DNA from: Rhea pennata
Taxonomy: Eukaryota > Chordata > Aves > Rheiformes > Rheidae
DNA: 64,000 nt
Direction: 5' to 3'
Assembly: GCF_028389875.1 (NCBI RefSeq)
Contig: NC_084665.1
Location: forward strand, 126,457,602-126,521,601
A program made the translations under genes and the position numbers. The notes beneath the pieces were generated by a model. That model did not search any database. It was not told the origin of the DNA and worked only from the letters and a program-made list of their open reading frames with translations. Within the stretch, counting starts at the first letter, position 1. The number at the start of each line of letters is the position of its first letter. Of the stretch, positions 45,793 to 58,191 are shown one piece after another.

Positions 45793-45841
45793 AGCTCCTG
45801 TAGCACGGAGAAAGTCACAGGGAAGACGCAGGACAAAAACA
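45793..45841 (+). other. Candidate 49-nt exon of an unannotated plus-strand transcript
   Basis: A textbook set of splice signals lies together: branch-point-like TGCTAAC at about 45769-45775, the pyrimidine tract TTTTCCTGCAG ending at 45792, then 49 nt, then the donor ACA|gtaagt. No protein family is recognisable in the 49 nt. It could be an internal exon of a lncRNA, or chance. Confidence 0.25.
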
Positions 45842-48588
45842 GTAAGTGCTAACAAATCTCTCTGCCCTTCAAAGCGTCCATAAAGGCCAAATACCTTCGT
45901 CAAGCAACAAACATGAGTAATCACAGCCCAAACCAAAGGCAATAGCGAGACATAATGTTCCCTTAGCAGTTGTTTTTGCAGAACTGGATCCATTTTAACA
46001 ATGTCTAGAGAAGCAAAGGCATAAGCAAATGCACTGAGACCACTCTGGAGTGCACACGGGATCCATCTTTCTTCGTTGCTGGCTTTGACAGCATGGGTCA
46101 CTACACAACGATTCATTTGAAGCAAGTTATGGAAGTGAAGTACACCCTTTATGCAGCTTACCTTTAACCTTACGAAGATCAGTTTCCAGTTTAAGTGAGA
46201 GCGTTGTTTCAGACAGCTCCCGGGCCAGTAGAAAAAGAATTTGTTTGCAGTAAGTCTCCCTCTAGTAAGTCATGGTCTATATTTCTAAAGGCCTGTGTCC
46301 TAAACAACACATTGCTTGGAATGAGAACAAGCTCATACAGGTCTCTGAGGTGAGCAGATGTTGCAATACAATAGGGGTGAAGGAATGTACTCTGTGAGAT
46401 AAAAACCAGAAAATCAGAAAATCTTAAGCCAAAAACAAGGGCAAAGCCTAAGTTTGTCAGGCACCATAAAGAGCAGTGGCCTCTAAGTTTTATTGTCCAT
46501 CTCTATCCAGCTCCATCTGGATGTGGCCTTCCAGGATAACGGCTAGCTGTTCAGAGTTTACCTGAGCTGGTGCAAACCAGACCTCAGTGAGCTGCATTTT
46601 CTCACGAGAGGGAGGAAACTTCAATGGAAAGGAAACTAAGCATCATCCTTTACTGAGTTACAGTGAGAGAGAAGAGCCTTGAGGTTTCCACTAGAAAAGA
46701 TACTCTATAGCCATAAAAATATCATGTCCTTCCGCCTATCCAACAGTACTAATTCTTCAGTAACTTTCCAGTCCAAGCAGTGTCCATTTCACGTTGGCAG
46801 CATCTGCTGCTGTTCTTTTCAGGAAAACAATTACAGTTGTTGGGCTGCTTGGCTAAGCAAGAGCAGGCCACTCTAGCAAGCTCTGTGTGAAGATGGATCC
46901 CTTGATGTTGTGAGGAGAAGGTTTGGAAGCAGCCAAAGGCAAATTGGTTTTGGAAAAGGTTCTTGTGCCTCAGTTTTGTAACTGGGGTCCAGTGTCAGTG
47001 CAACAGTGCATCTTTCTAAGAAGTTTAGAGACCAAGAAAAGAAGAAGTGACTATCTATCTGATCCAAAGGGGGCGAACCACTTGGTGGTTTCTGTCCTTG
47101 GGATGTTAATAGATGACAGAGTTTCTTGATAAATGTGTCAGCACATATAGTCTTTTTTTTTACTCAGTGAATGTGCAACTGTCAGATACATAGGGCAATG
47201 AATATATTTCTTTATAATCTACATTTACAGCAACTAGAGGACCTGGCTTCCTGGGTAGGAAAAGCCCTGAAATCCCCCCAGTTCCTTCTTCACTGTTGCA
47301 GAGAGCTGGATAAGAGTGACAAGGACATTCACTCCCTTACAGCAGCAGAGCTGATAATGTCATCCCAGTGCAAGAGTGACATCACAGGCTCCCTAGGCAT
47401 AGCCTTTCTAGACTGTCGGTGCAAAACAGCCCCAGTAATTAGCAGAAATACTCAAAACCCATCCTCAGCTCTGTGGTAGACTGTTGGGTTAAGGGACATG
47501 GCAGAAGCAAACATTGAATATTACAGGGGGAGAGGAAGAAAACCTCAGTACTGACCAAGTTGGGCATTACGTGACAAGAAAGTCAAAGCCCACCAACCCC
47601 TGCGTTGAGGGGCACAAGGCCTGTAAAGTCCATGACGTACAGAACCAGATCTGGGAGTAGTTGCACAACATTCAGCATAGCCAATATAGCTTATTAGGGT
47701 TGAGGGAACCTTCGGGTGTCATTGGTCCTGGAGAATGTGACCTCCTTAAATTTACCTGCATAAAACCTGCTAAAACTGTATCAATGCATTTTATGAAGTC
47801 TGCAGGAACCTTGTGGACTTAAATCCCTCATCTCCAAAGTGCCTTGTTCAATTAACCTCAAACTTTCTTCACTCTAAAATAAAGCTGACTTTTGGCAGAA
47901 GATCGTGGAGGGAAACTTCTCATAGAAAAAGTAAAATGCATTTAAAACAAAATCTAAAATGGCCATCTTTGCAAAATGGAGCTAATACCAGGGCTGCAAA
48001 ATTATTTATGAGGTGCTAGTAGCATGCTTCGTGCTTCTACAAGAATAGGCAGGCACCTTTCCCACAGATTCACCAGGCTCACACAGCTGTTAAGACTGAA
48101 CAGAGCAGCTGCCAGTAACATGCGGCATATCAGTGAAAATCAACTTAAGAATTCAGAAGTGGTTCTTGCCTTTGCTTGAGGGTAATAAGGCAGCGCGTTG
48201 CTACGCAGGGAGAGGCAGAGCATTTCTGAATTCCATTTTCCTTACAGAGTTATTAGATAATCTTTATAAGCTAGCACAATGAGGCTAAAACTTTGTTCTT
48301 CAACTTTAATACTCCTCTTACTGAAAAAAATAGTGCAATGAAAAAATTACGCTTTCTTCTCATTTAACTTTTCTTCTCTCAGGCAATGGGCTCTGCAGAT
48401 CAGCGTTTCAGGATCTCTTTGCATGTGCAGTGAAGTCTCCTGAAAGACAGGTGATGACACTGGGATTATTTTCTTAATTGGTGTAATTTTACTGTCATTC
48501 CTGCAGACTGAACTGCAACTGACATTTTTGCATCTCCTCCCACTGGCAACATGAGAACAGTGTACTGCCTTCAGCTCTCTATTTATCC

Positions 48589-48590
<2 letters not shown>

Positions 48591-48619
<29 letters not shown>
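48591..48619 (+). repeat. T29 homopolymer
   Basis: The longest homopolymer in the window. No adjacent retroposon is recognised. Confidence 0.9.
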
Positions 48620-48623
<4 letters not shown>

Positions 48624-51600
48624 GAGCAGGATACAAACATACAGCAGCATATGCTTTAACTACAAACAAGAGCTTGCCAACTCAAGCAGACTGGGATTTT
48701 TCCATCCACAGAAAAAGCTGTTTCAGCAAAAAACTGAATTGTTCTGGGGGAGGGGGGAAGGAATTTTGCCTAAATCATTCAATTTTCTTTACATTCCACC
48801 GAAGTCAAACATTGGCATTTTATAGAACTAAATCCAAAGTGTTTCAAGTCATTGAAGTGTTATGTTGAAGGAATCAAAGCCATTGTTTGCCTACTGGGAC
48901 TGCAGTTTTGGGTGCCACATATTCCTATTCTTTCCAAAATAAACAGCAGAGCATTGTTGCCCCTCATACCCCCCAAAGCAGAATTCAAGCATTAGATCAG
49001 GAGAAACCCAAAGGGAACACAGATTCAAGAGACAGTTTGTGGAGAATAAATCCACAGTGAATACTAAAGCTGACAGTCTAGAGATAACCTCTGCCCAATA
49101 AGACATCAATCTGGTTATTACTGGAATCCAAGAAGAACCCATTTCCTGTATTCTCTCCTTAAAAATCTACTATTCAAAGTTGCTAGAGATCAAGTGTAGC
49201 GGAGCTGCCTGTCTCTTCGATCCGACTGGCACGGTCATTCTTAGATAATTTAGTCAAACCAGCTCAGCTCTTGTTTGTCATGGCACAGTACCATCCTTTC
49301 ATCTGAGTCCAGGTCTTGGGAGATGTTCTCTGGGAAGGAGTCCAGATCGTGAAAATATGGCATGCAAAGTATCCCAGCCCCCTATGAGCTTACAGTTCAC
49401 TGAGCTCTAACCTTTCAGCTCAGCAACCCAAAAAGAAACTCTGAAATATTAAAACACTTTTAATAAGGTACCAAAAGGAAATACTCTGGCAATCTTAATG
49501 GTAAAATATACATATATATTCCTACAAAAATATACATGTATACATCTTTCTCAATGCCTTAATTCTCAGTCAGAATGAAGGGCAAAGTTAAAATATCAGA
49601 AAATTTTCTGGGAAGGAAATCTTTCATGTAGCTCTGCTAGCAAAATAAAACCCTCCATTGCACACACGGATCTCCCCAGCTAGAGATCAGAGAAAGGATC
49701 AACCACATGTGACATCTGTTAATCGCTTCACTTAATGCGTGGCTGGGCAGTGCATGGATGCAGCTGCAGGAGACGAGCAGAAGACCCAATGCAGAACATT
49801 GCACTCTGATGTGTACCGATAACATAAGCAAAAAGCACTTCCCATTTTCCTGTCCAATCATTTTAAATGGAAGAAGGGTTTACTGACAAGTCTCTCAAAA
49901 AAAATCGCTGGTGTTTCTTGAAGGTAGAAGACTCAAGACAGTACAAAATTGGGACAGACTGTGATTTTTAAGGAAGTGATTAATGGTTTCAGACCATTTC
50001 AAAGTTAAGAGAGCAAATAAAGCAGGAGTGGCCAATAAGCTCACTACTTCCAAGGGTTCCAGTGTTCAGACACTATTATATGGCTACATTTTTAAAAGTT
50101 CAGGGCACAAAGTATGGAAATTCTGGAAAAATCAACGTATAACAGAAGCTGCAAAGGAAAGTCTTTCCTAGCTGCAGAGGCTGAGTGCTTGCAACTCTTG
50201 GCTCCCAAGGGAGATTGAAAGACCTGTTAAGTTCCATTCACAAAACCAGATCTCTTCTTTTTAAAAAAAGAAAAGCTACAGTAGAAAAATAAACACGAAG
50301 TACTCTACTGTCTCTACTGCAGAGCCTTGAAAATGTATTTATCCCTCCCCCCACCAAGAAACAAAGCTGAGGGAGTATCAACAATATCACTTCAACTGCT
50401 ATAAACTGAGCAGTATCTTCACAGTTTGAAGGAGGAGAGGAACCTAAAATACTTCACATATATGTGTACAAAAGACAAAACAAGATTGGATGAAATAGTC
50501 AGCAGGAAGGAGAACTTACAGCTGTGCTTCCCTGGCATTCTGATACCATGCTACTTGGGGACTTCAAGATCTGCTTTTGAACCCCTATCGTGTTGGCATC
50601 TACAGTGTCCTGTGGCTATGAGTTCCCCAGCTGAACTGCATGTCTTGTGACAAAGCACCTCCTTTTGTTTCAATAGGCACCTGATAATTTCATGTAGTGC
50701 TCTTTAATTCTTGTAGTATGAGGCAGAGCTGATAGCTGTTTCTTACCTTCTTCATGACAATATTTCATAGACTTCCATTCCACCCTCACACCAGCAATCA
50801 CTTTTCCAGGCTCAGGAGCCTGCCACTAAATGAAGGAAAAGCAAAGGAAGAACAGAGCGTCTAGCATAGCTTCATAGCTGCTCTCAGGAAGGGCACTATG
50901 GATCCAACACTATGGGGAGAATACAACACATCTCACCTGCCCCAGCGCAGAGGTAAAGGTCCTGCTGGCTCCTGGACCCTAACACGCACATGCAGTTGAG
51001 GGAAAGCGCTCTTTCTGCTTGTGAAGGATGGTACACGGGGCATCTGAAACTGCTCATTAGTGGTTTTACCATATCTGCTAACCTGACTCAAAGCACAGCT
51101 CTTCTAGACCAGTATCATGCCATGATGCCAGATCCCTCAAAATGACAAAGAAGCAGAGCAGGAGTGGTTTAGTACCTAAGGACATGTTCACCTCTAGCAT
51201 TGAGACAATCATCTGGAGTGTTAAACTGATCGGAGCACAAGCTGTAAGGAGCTTGCAGCAAGCTGGACTGCCCTCATCTTAAGAGTTCAGCTGTGATCCA
51301 AGACCAACCCTGATATGGCCCAGCTGGATAACCCTGCCTCAGGCTGCTGAGGAACTTGCCAAATTGTGAGAAAAGCACAGGGCCCTGCAAGATAAGAAAG
51401 ATAAAACTGAGGACGGAGGTGGGATTGTTGAGACAGTCTAAGTGGAAAAGCACTGACATGGAGAGGCATAAAATCATGAAGAAAAAAAAAGCCAGGAGAT
51501 AGCAACTCAGCAGCATGGATGGTCCAGTCTAAGGAAAAGCAGAGTCTGACCCTTCCACCCAACCAATGCCTGCCAGGCCAGCAAAGACTCCTTGAGCTTT

Positions 51601-52255
51601 TTACTGGGTGGTCAATATAGCTTTGTAGCTCACAGTAGTCCTGGCTACCTTTCATATGCATTAACCAAAAAATTACACTTTTAAGTCATATGTGACCTGC
51701 TTATGGAGCCTCTATGCATGATAAAGTTCCCAAAGAGGGTGTCTCAGGGAGAGAGGGAGGGCTGTAAACTATTAAGAAACTTGTATTTTTGATAATTTTC
51801 ATCATATCTGGATTTAAAGCTTCTTGATTTTTTATATATCAACATCTGAGAGACTGCAAACAGGAAAAGCCAGTCTGAAGTCAAGAAATATGCTAATGAA
51901 GGAATATTGGAAATGGGAATTAAGAGCACCAAGGGGAGGGGATTGGGACATGTCCCAGCAAGATGCTCTGCCTCTCAAGGCCCAGATTATGGGAAGGGAA
52001 GGTCAGATCTGGGCTGGATCTTGAGGCAGCCTTGTCAGAAAGAAGTCTGTGGAGCTAAGGAAAACAGTAAAGGTTGATTTTAACACAGGAAGGGTGATAA
52101 TATAATGCTTACAGCGTATTGCTCTTTCTTCATCTCTCCCACAGAAGGTGCCATCCTGTAATGGCAGGAGAGTTGTAGATTTAAGGATGTTTCTGATTTG
52201 GAGAGCACTGTATGAAGCCAGCCTAAGTGATCTGGTTCCTTCATAGTTAAATAAA

Positions 52256-52273
52256 TTTATTATTATTATTATT
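52256..52273 (+). repeat. (TTA)n microsatellite
   Basis: Six TTA/ATT units next to AAATAAAT. Confidence 0.85.
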
Positions 52274-53307
52274 TTCCTCCTCTAAATGACTCCAAAACAG
52301 CAACCACCTTCCTTGCAGCCGGCTGCACTTAGACAGCTGAGCCAGAAGAGTTCTTCCTCACCTTTCAGGACACCTCCTGGAGCCACAGCACAGCTCTAGC
52401 TGTAAAGACATCATATCCCTTTGGTTTGCTCGTCTGCACAAGGCTTGTGTCCACCGAGTATGGTATTCCTGCAGACCAGCTATATTTAGTCTTGTTGAGA
52501 GCAGTGCACATGCTACATGACAGCAGCTGGCAAGATCTGAGGTTTCCTCTCTCTTGTTCCTTTTTAGCTGTACCTGGGCTCCTCTGCGTGCTCCGTCTCT
52601 GGTTAAGCCTAGAGGCACTTTTCGCAAAAAGCCATACAGCACTTGAGGAGTCTTTGTCCCAAACACCACACACTGAGGCACATGAGAATAGGGAATTTAA
52701 TTTGGACTCAGCCGGCAAGCACACTTTCCTTTTGGCCAAGACTGATGCAGAAGGAAAGCTACACAGCAACTCAGCCAAGGTCAAAGCATCAGTCTGTCTG
52801 TGGCAAGACCTAGACTTTGGTTTCCCAAATCTCACTCAGGTGCATTAAAATCCAACCACAAATTCCATCTATGTGGGGATGCTGTTGCAGCATCAGAGCC
52901 TTAGATAACAGCTCATTAATCCACATGGGTTGATACCTTACAAAACCTCTCCATGACTTAATTATCAAAAGCATTATCACAGTGCTCATCCTTGCAGATG
53001 CTCACTCAGACTGTGGGACTTTCCCCTTTCGGCTGGGTTATTTATCCTTACCAGTTTTTCCAATCCAGTGTGCCGCTTAACATCGCAAACAGCTGGGCCA
53101 GCACAAGCAAGGAGGCAGAAAGGGTGGAGGAGAACAACAGCATTTTAATTTGGCATTATCGAAGCCTTCCCCATTGTGAAATTACAGCTTTGCAAACTGT
53201 TGATAACACAGCCAAGATACCTTATAAATTTGTTGTTGCATAAGTGTCCCATAAGGATCTGTGGAAGAAAAATCTTTTCGCACAAGGCACAGCTATGTTT
53301 TCCCTCC

Positions 53308-53367
53308 ACAGAATCAGAGAATGGTTGAGGTTGGTAGGGACTTCTGGAGATCATCTAGTCCAACGGA
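53308..53367 (-). mobile_element. CR1 LINE 3'-terminal fragment (about 60 nt)
   Basis: Only the last 60 nt of a CR1 remain. The plus strand reads CCACAGAATCAGAGAATGGT and ends in GATCATCTAGTCCAAC. Preservation is good, so this is an extremely 5'-truncated insertion rather than a decayed long one. Confidence 0.85.
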
Positions 53368-54863
53368 ACTGCAAGGACCAGAATCCTATGCTTACCCTGC
53401 TATCATCCAAACTGCTGTTTTCTCCCTGCAACAACTGATTAAGTATCAAACATGGGGCGTCTTCTTCACTTTGTAACAGTATCAAGTCTTGAGAAAAAAA
53501 TCAAGAGTAGATCTCAGTCTAGTATATTAGCATTTCAGTAATGCAAACCATTCCTACAGCCCATCTGTGCCATTTGTCAGAGCATTCTTCATTTCAAGAC
53601 TCCATAGCTATGTAGAATACAGCCCTGCGGGCTTATATATCCAAGGGAGCACTAAAAATGGCAGCTGAAGAGGTGGAGGAAACAGCACCCAAAAGGCAAG
53701 CAGTTCTCTGCTCCAAGAACCGTCTCTGAAACAATTGCCATTCCTTCCAGAAAGCAATGATTTTTGGCAAGAAAGCTTATATTTCACACCCCCAAGGAAT
53801 TACAAACCTAAAGAAAATGGTTTAAAACACAAAATATCCTTTATAAATGTTCTAACTTCTTTGCTGGTGCATTGCGACAAACTAATTTTCCATTTTAGCA
53901 CAGAACATCAGGAAACAAAGTTTCTGTATCCTGTATCTCATGCCCCTTCAGAAAAGGCACTTGCAAAAAGGCTAAGAGCCTTTCCTGATTACAACCTACA
54001 GCCTTCCACACAGAAGCTATTACCATAGATTAGGTAGTTACCTACTGCACTGTGTCTAGCCCAGCTTGTCTCACATCTGGCATGGCGCAAACCCTGGATC
54101 TGCATCTCCGTGAGGAGCATCTTCTGGGAAGCCTTTGATTATCCACCTCCTCACAGAAGGCTTTCCTCCTCCAATATGTTTTCCTTGTGTGAAGATTTAT
54201 ATCCGACACACGTCAAGCTTAAACCATTGAGATCATTTCTTATGAGAAAGGAGAAAAAAATATCACAGCTTTGCGAAGCATGCTTGAATGCTTGGAAAAG
54301 TAGGTACTGAAAACTCCTGGAGTCTTGTTGGACAGAAGACATTCCTCTGGTGAGCTGTAAGATCAGTGGTTGCAAATATGCCTACCCTTTAAATCAGGAT
54401 CTACTAGCTTCTGTTTTACATTGAGGCAAATAAATCAGCTTTTAGCTACTCAGATTAAGTACTCCAAATTACATATCAGTTCAGGGGGATCTGTAGCACT
54501 AACACTATGTAAAGTGCTTTCAATTTTTCATCTTATAGTTCAAGGGGGATAATGCTATTGGCAATAACACACAGCTGTGAGTCAAGTGGCCCTTGCACAT
54601 AACAGCTGCTATAAGACGCAAACCTAATTTTGTTAACCATGCTCAGTATTTTTTGGACTAAAATGAAATGCAGTTTACCATAATAAGACAATTAGTCAAC
54701 TTAATGGGCATTTAGTTCTTATGATGTCCCTCACATTGTGTCCCTCCCAGCTGTCTGCACACTGCAAAGCAACGTTAAACCTTGAGCATTTACAGCAGAG
54801 GAGCTTACCTATGCAGCTGTGACCTAAGATAACTAAGGTCAGCTAAAAAGTAAGCAACAGTCC

Positions 54864-54897
54864 ATAAAAAAAAGAAAAAAAAAAGGGGGGGGGGGGG
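54864..54897 (+). repeat. A-rich tract followed by G13
   Basis: A-rich text broken by one G, then 13 consecutive G (54885-54897). Confidence 0.85.
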
Positions 54898-55095
54898 AAG
54901 ACAGAGCTTCAATTAAGTTTGTGTTAACAAGCACAAAAACAGCTTTTGCCCCAAAACAGCAGAAGCAAACACTGAAGGTATTTCACTGACCTGGTAAATT
55001 CCCCACAGGAAGCCAACAGCAACTTTGGATCTTCTCTCTTGATTTTTATCCCAAGTGGAAGGTTTACTCACTAGATTAGCAACCAGATATTATCC

Positions 55096-55115
55096 AAAAA
55101 AAAAAAAAAAAAAAA
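55096..55115 (+). repeat. A20 homopolymer
   Basis: An uninterrupted A run. Confidence 0.85.
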
Positions 55116-55917
55116 GTATTGTATGAGAAACAGGGGGTTTTCCTCTTCTTTTTATGTAGTGGCCAAGCTTTCTGCCAGTACTTTCTAAGATACTGAGGAA
55201 GCAGATATTGAGCTCTAAGAGCAAACCCTCCAGTAGTGTGACCTGTAGCATCACATAAAGTGATCCGAAATTGCCAGCAACACTCTTGCAACATCAAAGG
55301 ATCATAATTTCTGGCTCTGAAAGACAAATGCCACAGGCTTGCCCTGACATTTACACAACAGAAGGAACCACGAACAACCGAGCACGGTCCAGCTCTAGAC
55401 ACACATCTCTCTGAGCCACATTCAGGGTCCAGTGGTAGCTTCTCCTCATTCTCTTCTGTCATTGCTTGGGGGAAACTGCAGCATGGTAATAGCCCTAGAA
55501 CAGCACTAAAAAACATTTCAGTAAGAAATACCTACAGCCACGGCCTCCTGGCTTTCAGCTCCCTCAGCACCTGTTCATGCTGCAGCGTGTACAAGATTTG
55601 TATTTTGTATACAATTTGGATGCTGCACTATCATCACCAGCCAGAGGAACTCATTTTTCAGTAAAAGGTGAGCTTGCGCATACCTCATCCCTGTGGGTTA
55701 ACAGGTTTTCAACATCTCAACCAGGCTAGTTGTTCTTGTGAAACTTACAGGAATGTAATCCCCTTGAAGTTCTCTACTCTGAAGTCTGTTCCAAGTTGGT
55801 GAACAGGTTAGAAAGGGGTGAAACCTCATCTAGCTGCTGATCTGTCCTGTAAAGTGAGATTTGGGGATTAAGGCTTGGAAAGCCAGGCTAGAATTCAATC
55901 CAGGATCAGTCCAGGAA

Positions 55918-56230
55918 TAGCAGGATCACTGAGGGTGGAAGCAGTCTCTAAAGATTGTCTGATCCAATCCCCCTGCTCAAAGCAGGGTCAACTAGATAGA
56001 GAAGGTTGATCAGGACCATGTCCAAGCAGGTTCTGAGCATCTCCAAGGATGGAGACTCCACAGTCTCTCTACACAACCTGTACCAGCATCTGAGTTCCTC
56101 CACGTCACCTCCCGCACCTTCCCCTCTCCCCCAAAAAAATTTAAACAAGATTTCCTGCATTCCAGTTTGTGCCCATTGCCTCTTGTCCTGTCACCACTTC
56201 CTTCCCATCAGGTATTTATAGACATTGAAT
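55918..56230 (-). mobile_element. CR1 LINE fragment, diverged
   Basis: Minus-oriented CR1 3' region with recognisable blocks (plus-strand text CCCTGCTCAAAGCAGGGTCA, CATGTCCAAGCAGGTTCTGA, GCCTCTTGTCCTGTCACCAC). They are broken by substitutions and small indels, and the tail motif is degraded. It is clearly older than the copy at 12882-13492. Confidence 0.85.
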
Positions 56231-58185
56231 CCAAAGCCACTTTTTATCTGCAGATAATCTGGGTTAAAGGAACCCATCACAGCTGTCCTGAGCAGCCTTT
56301 TAGTACAGTACAAGCTCCTTAAAGGGATTGTTTTCATGTGTGACGTCTATTGCAGTTTGATTCCAACAGATGGTTTTATGCCTTTTAAACACTCTAGAGC
56401 CTCCATACATGAAGCTTTAAACTGCAAAATGAATGATGTCCTCTCACCCTAGTTCAACTGAAACACTCTCACCCTAAAACCGCCAAAAAACTATTGATCT
56501 TAAGAAGAAATATTAAATAAAAAGAAATTTAGATTCTTGATCAGATGCTTTTTGGAGAAGAGGGAGAAAAATGACTAAGTTTAAACCAAATTGGGCTGCC
56601 TTGCCTGAGCTTAATTTTTAATAGCAAAAAAATATTTTAAAAGAGACTCATTTTGCTTCAGCCTGGACTTTGAGTCATTTTGCACAAATACGGAGTGAAC
56701 ATCCATCTTTTCAAACCAAAACCCACAGCACTCTTCACTGTGTTCACAAGTTACAGGGCAAGACTGAGACCCAGAGTCTCCATCTCTTGAAAAGCCAAAA
56801 GTCACACAAATTTTCCATCACTCCTCTGGAAGATGGAGACCATCAGTGATGCCACAGGGAGACAGATGGCCCAGCAGTTCACAGGGTATTCACACACCAG
56901 GCAGGAGGAATCTCACCAGTGGTTCACAACCTCAGTTTCCTGAGAACTGCTTGTCTCCGCACCACCACCACTTTGCACGGCAATGCCAAATACACCACTA
57001 CAAAGCAAGAGGTAACAGAGAACCCCAGCTCTACTGATGGACCTCTTACAAGGTTTTCCTTTAAGCGCTAATCACTCTCTTTGAGGGAATCTGCCTTTCT
57101 TCCTTTAGAGAGTTTAACACAAGCATAAAATCTCAGTTAACCGATTTGTTTATCCCTCACATGCCCTTTGGCAAAACAACAGCTCCCAGCAGAGCTGACT
57201 GCTATTGAAGGACCAAGCTTTCAGAGCAGAGCCCTGCAAAGCCTGCACAGACTGTGTTAAAACTTTTTCCTTTTTATGCCGCCCCGAAGCATGAACCTAC
57301 TTTCTACCACCCACAGCCCATAATAAATTGTATGAGAAAAATGCACATAAGCTGAAGAGAACCGAAAGTTTCAGACAAGAGCTTACACCCAAGTCTCACA
57401 CCCATCACCTGAAAAGGAAGGCAATACTGATCCCACACTGTAATTTAAGAACTGTTTTAGTCTTCAAGATTTTAATTCAGACAGATATTTCCACTGTGTT
57501 CTCAACAAGTCTACAGCAAAAGTTTACAGCATTTTACATCTGTTATTTCCCCTAAATGGCTAAACAACTTCAGCCATTATAGTTTTTTTTCCTAAATTTG
57601 TTACCTTTTTGTGATATATTCACCACCGCAGTGGCTGGGATTCTGTACACATACAGCATACTTCTAACAACAGCACACAAGTCCCAACGTTGTTACTTAT
57701 TTCATTTTAAATCGAGTTTAAAGCAGCAGCCAAGTCCCATTAGCAATTCCAGATGTTTGGACAGAAATGCACTCCACTGAAATTTGAACTAGGTAACAGA
57801 TATATAATACACATGACTTTAAACTCAGTGCTATTCAATGTCACACAGTTACAAAAAAGGTAGAATTGCTAGTATAGACATTTTTCCCTTGTACAGGAAT
57901 CTGTACATGATAGCACTTTCCAAGGCTTTAGCAAAGCATACATGAAACGCCAATATGCTATACAGTGCAATTTAAGTTATATAATATGCAACATGAACAA
58001 TAGTGCACTTCAACAGATCACCACATTCAAGAGTTAGAGCAATACAATCAAAATGTTGAAGGTACATATTCCCTTTGTGTTTATGAAAACTGTGCAAGTT
58101 AGTTCCTCTTCCCTTTTTTTTTTTGGTAAATGGCAGTGTCCACATTGACCGACTCCAAGAGTTTTTCAGGGGACTTCATGTCCAG

Positions 58186-58191
58186 TTTATT
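58186..58191 (-). terminator. MTMR9: Candidate distal polyA signal of MTMR9
   Basis: AATAAA on the minus strand 3.2 kb after the stop codon, near the lower end of the AT-rich tract. Confidence 0.35.

Larger units (their letters stand above)
39306..58159. other. Intergenic gap between TDH promoter and MTMR9 3' end
   Basis: Nineteen kilobases with two CR1 pieces, several homopolymer and trinucleotide repeats, and one plus-strand candidate exon. I found no protein-coding gene. In particular nothing resembles SLC35G5, which lies between MTMR9 and TDH in human. Confidence 0.6.

Noticed and set aside
45739-46125. 128-codon minus-strand open frame in the TDH-MTMR9 gap, Leu-rich and somewhat membrane-like
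   Set aside because: No family resemblance, no promoter or splice context, and it overlaps the better-supported plus-strand candidate exon. Its length is within chance for 64 kb in six frames.
57891-57906. GTACAG-N4-CTGTAC inverted repeat as a possible microRNA or structured element
   Set aside because: The 6-bp stem is too short for a microRNA precursor, and similar short palindromes are expected by chance.
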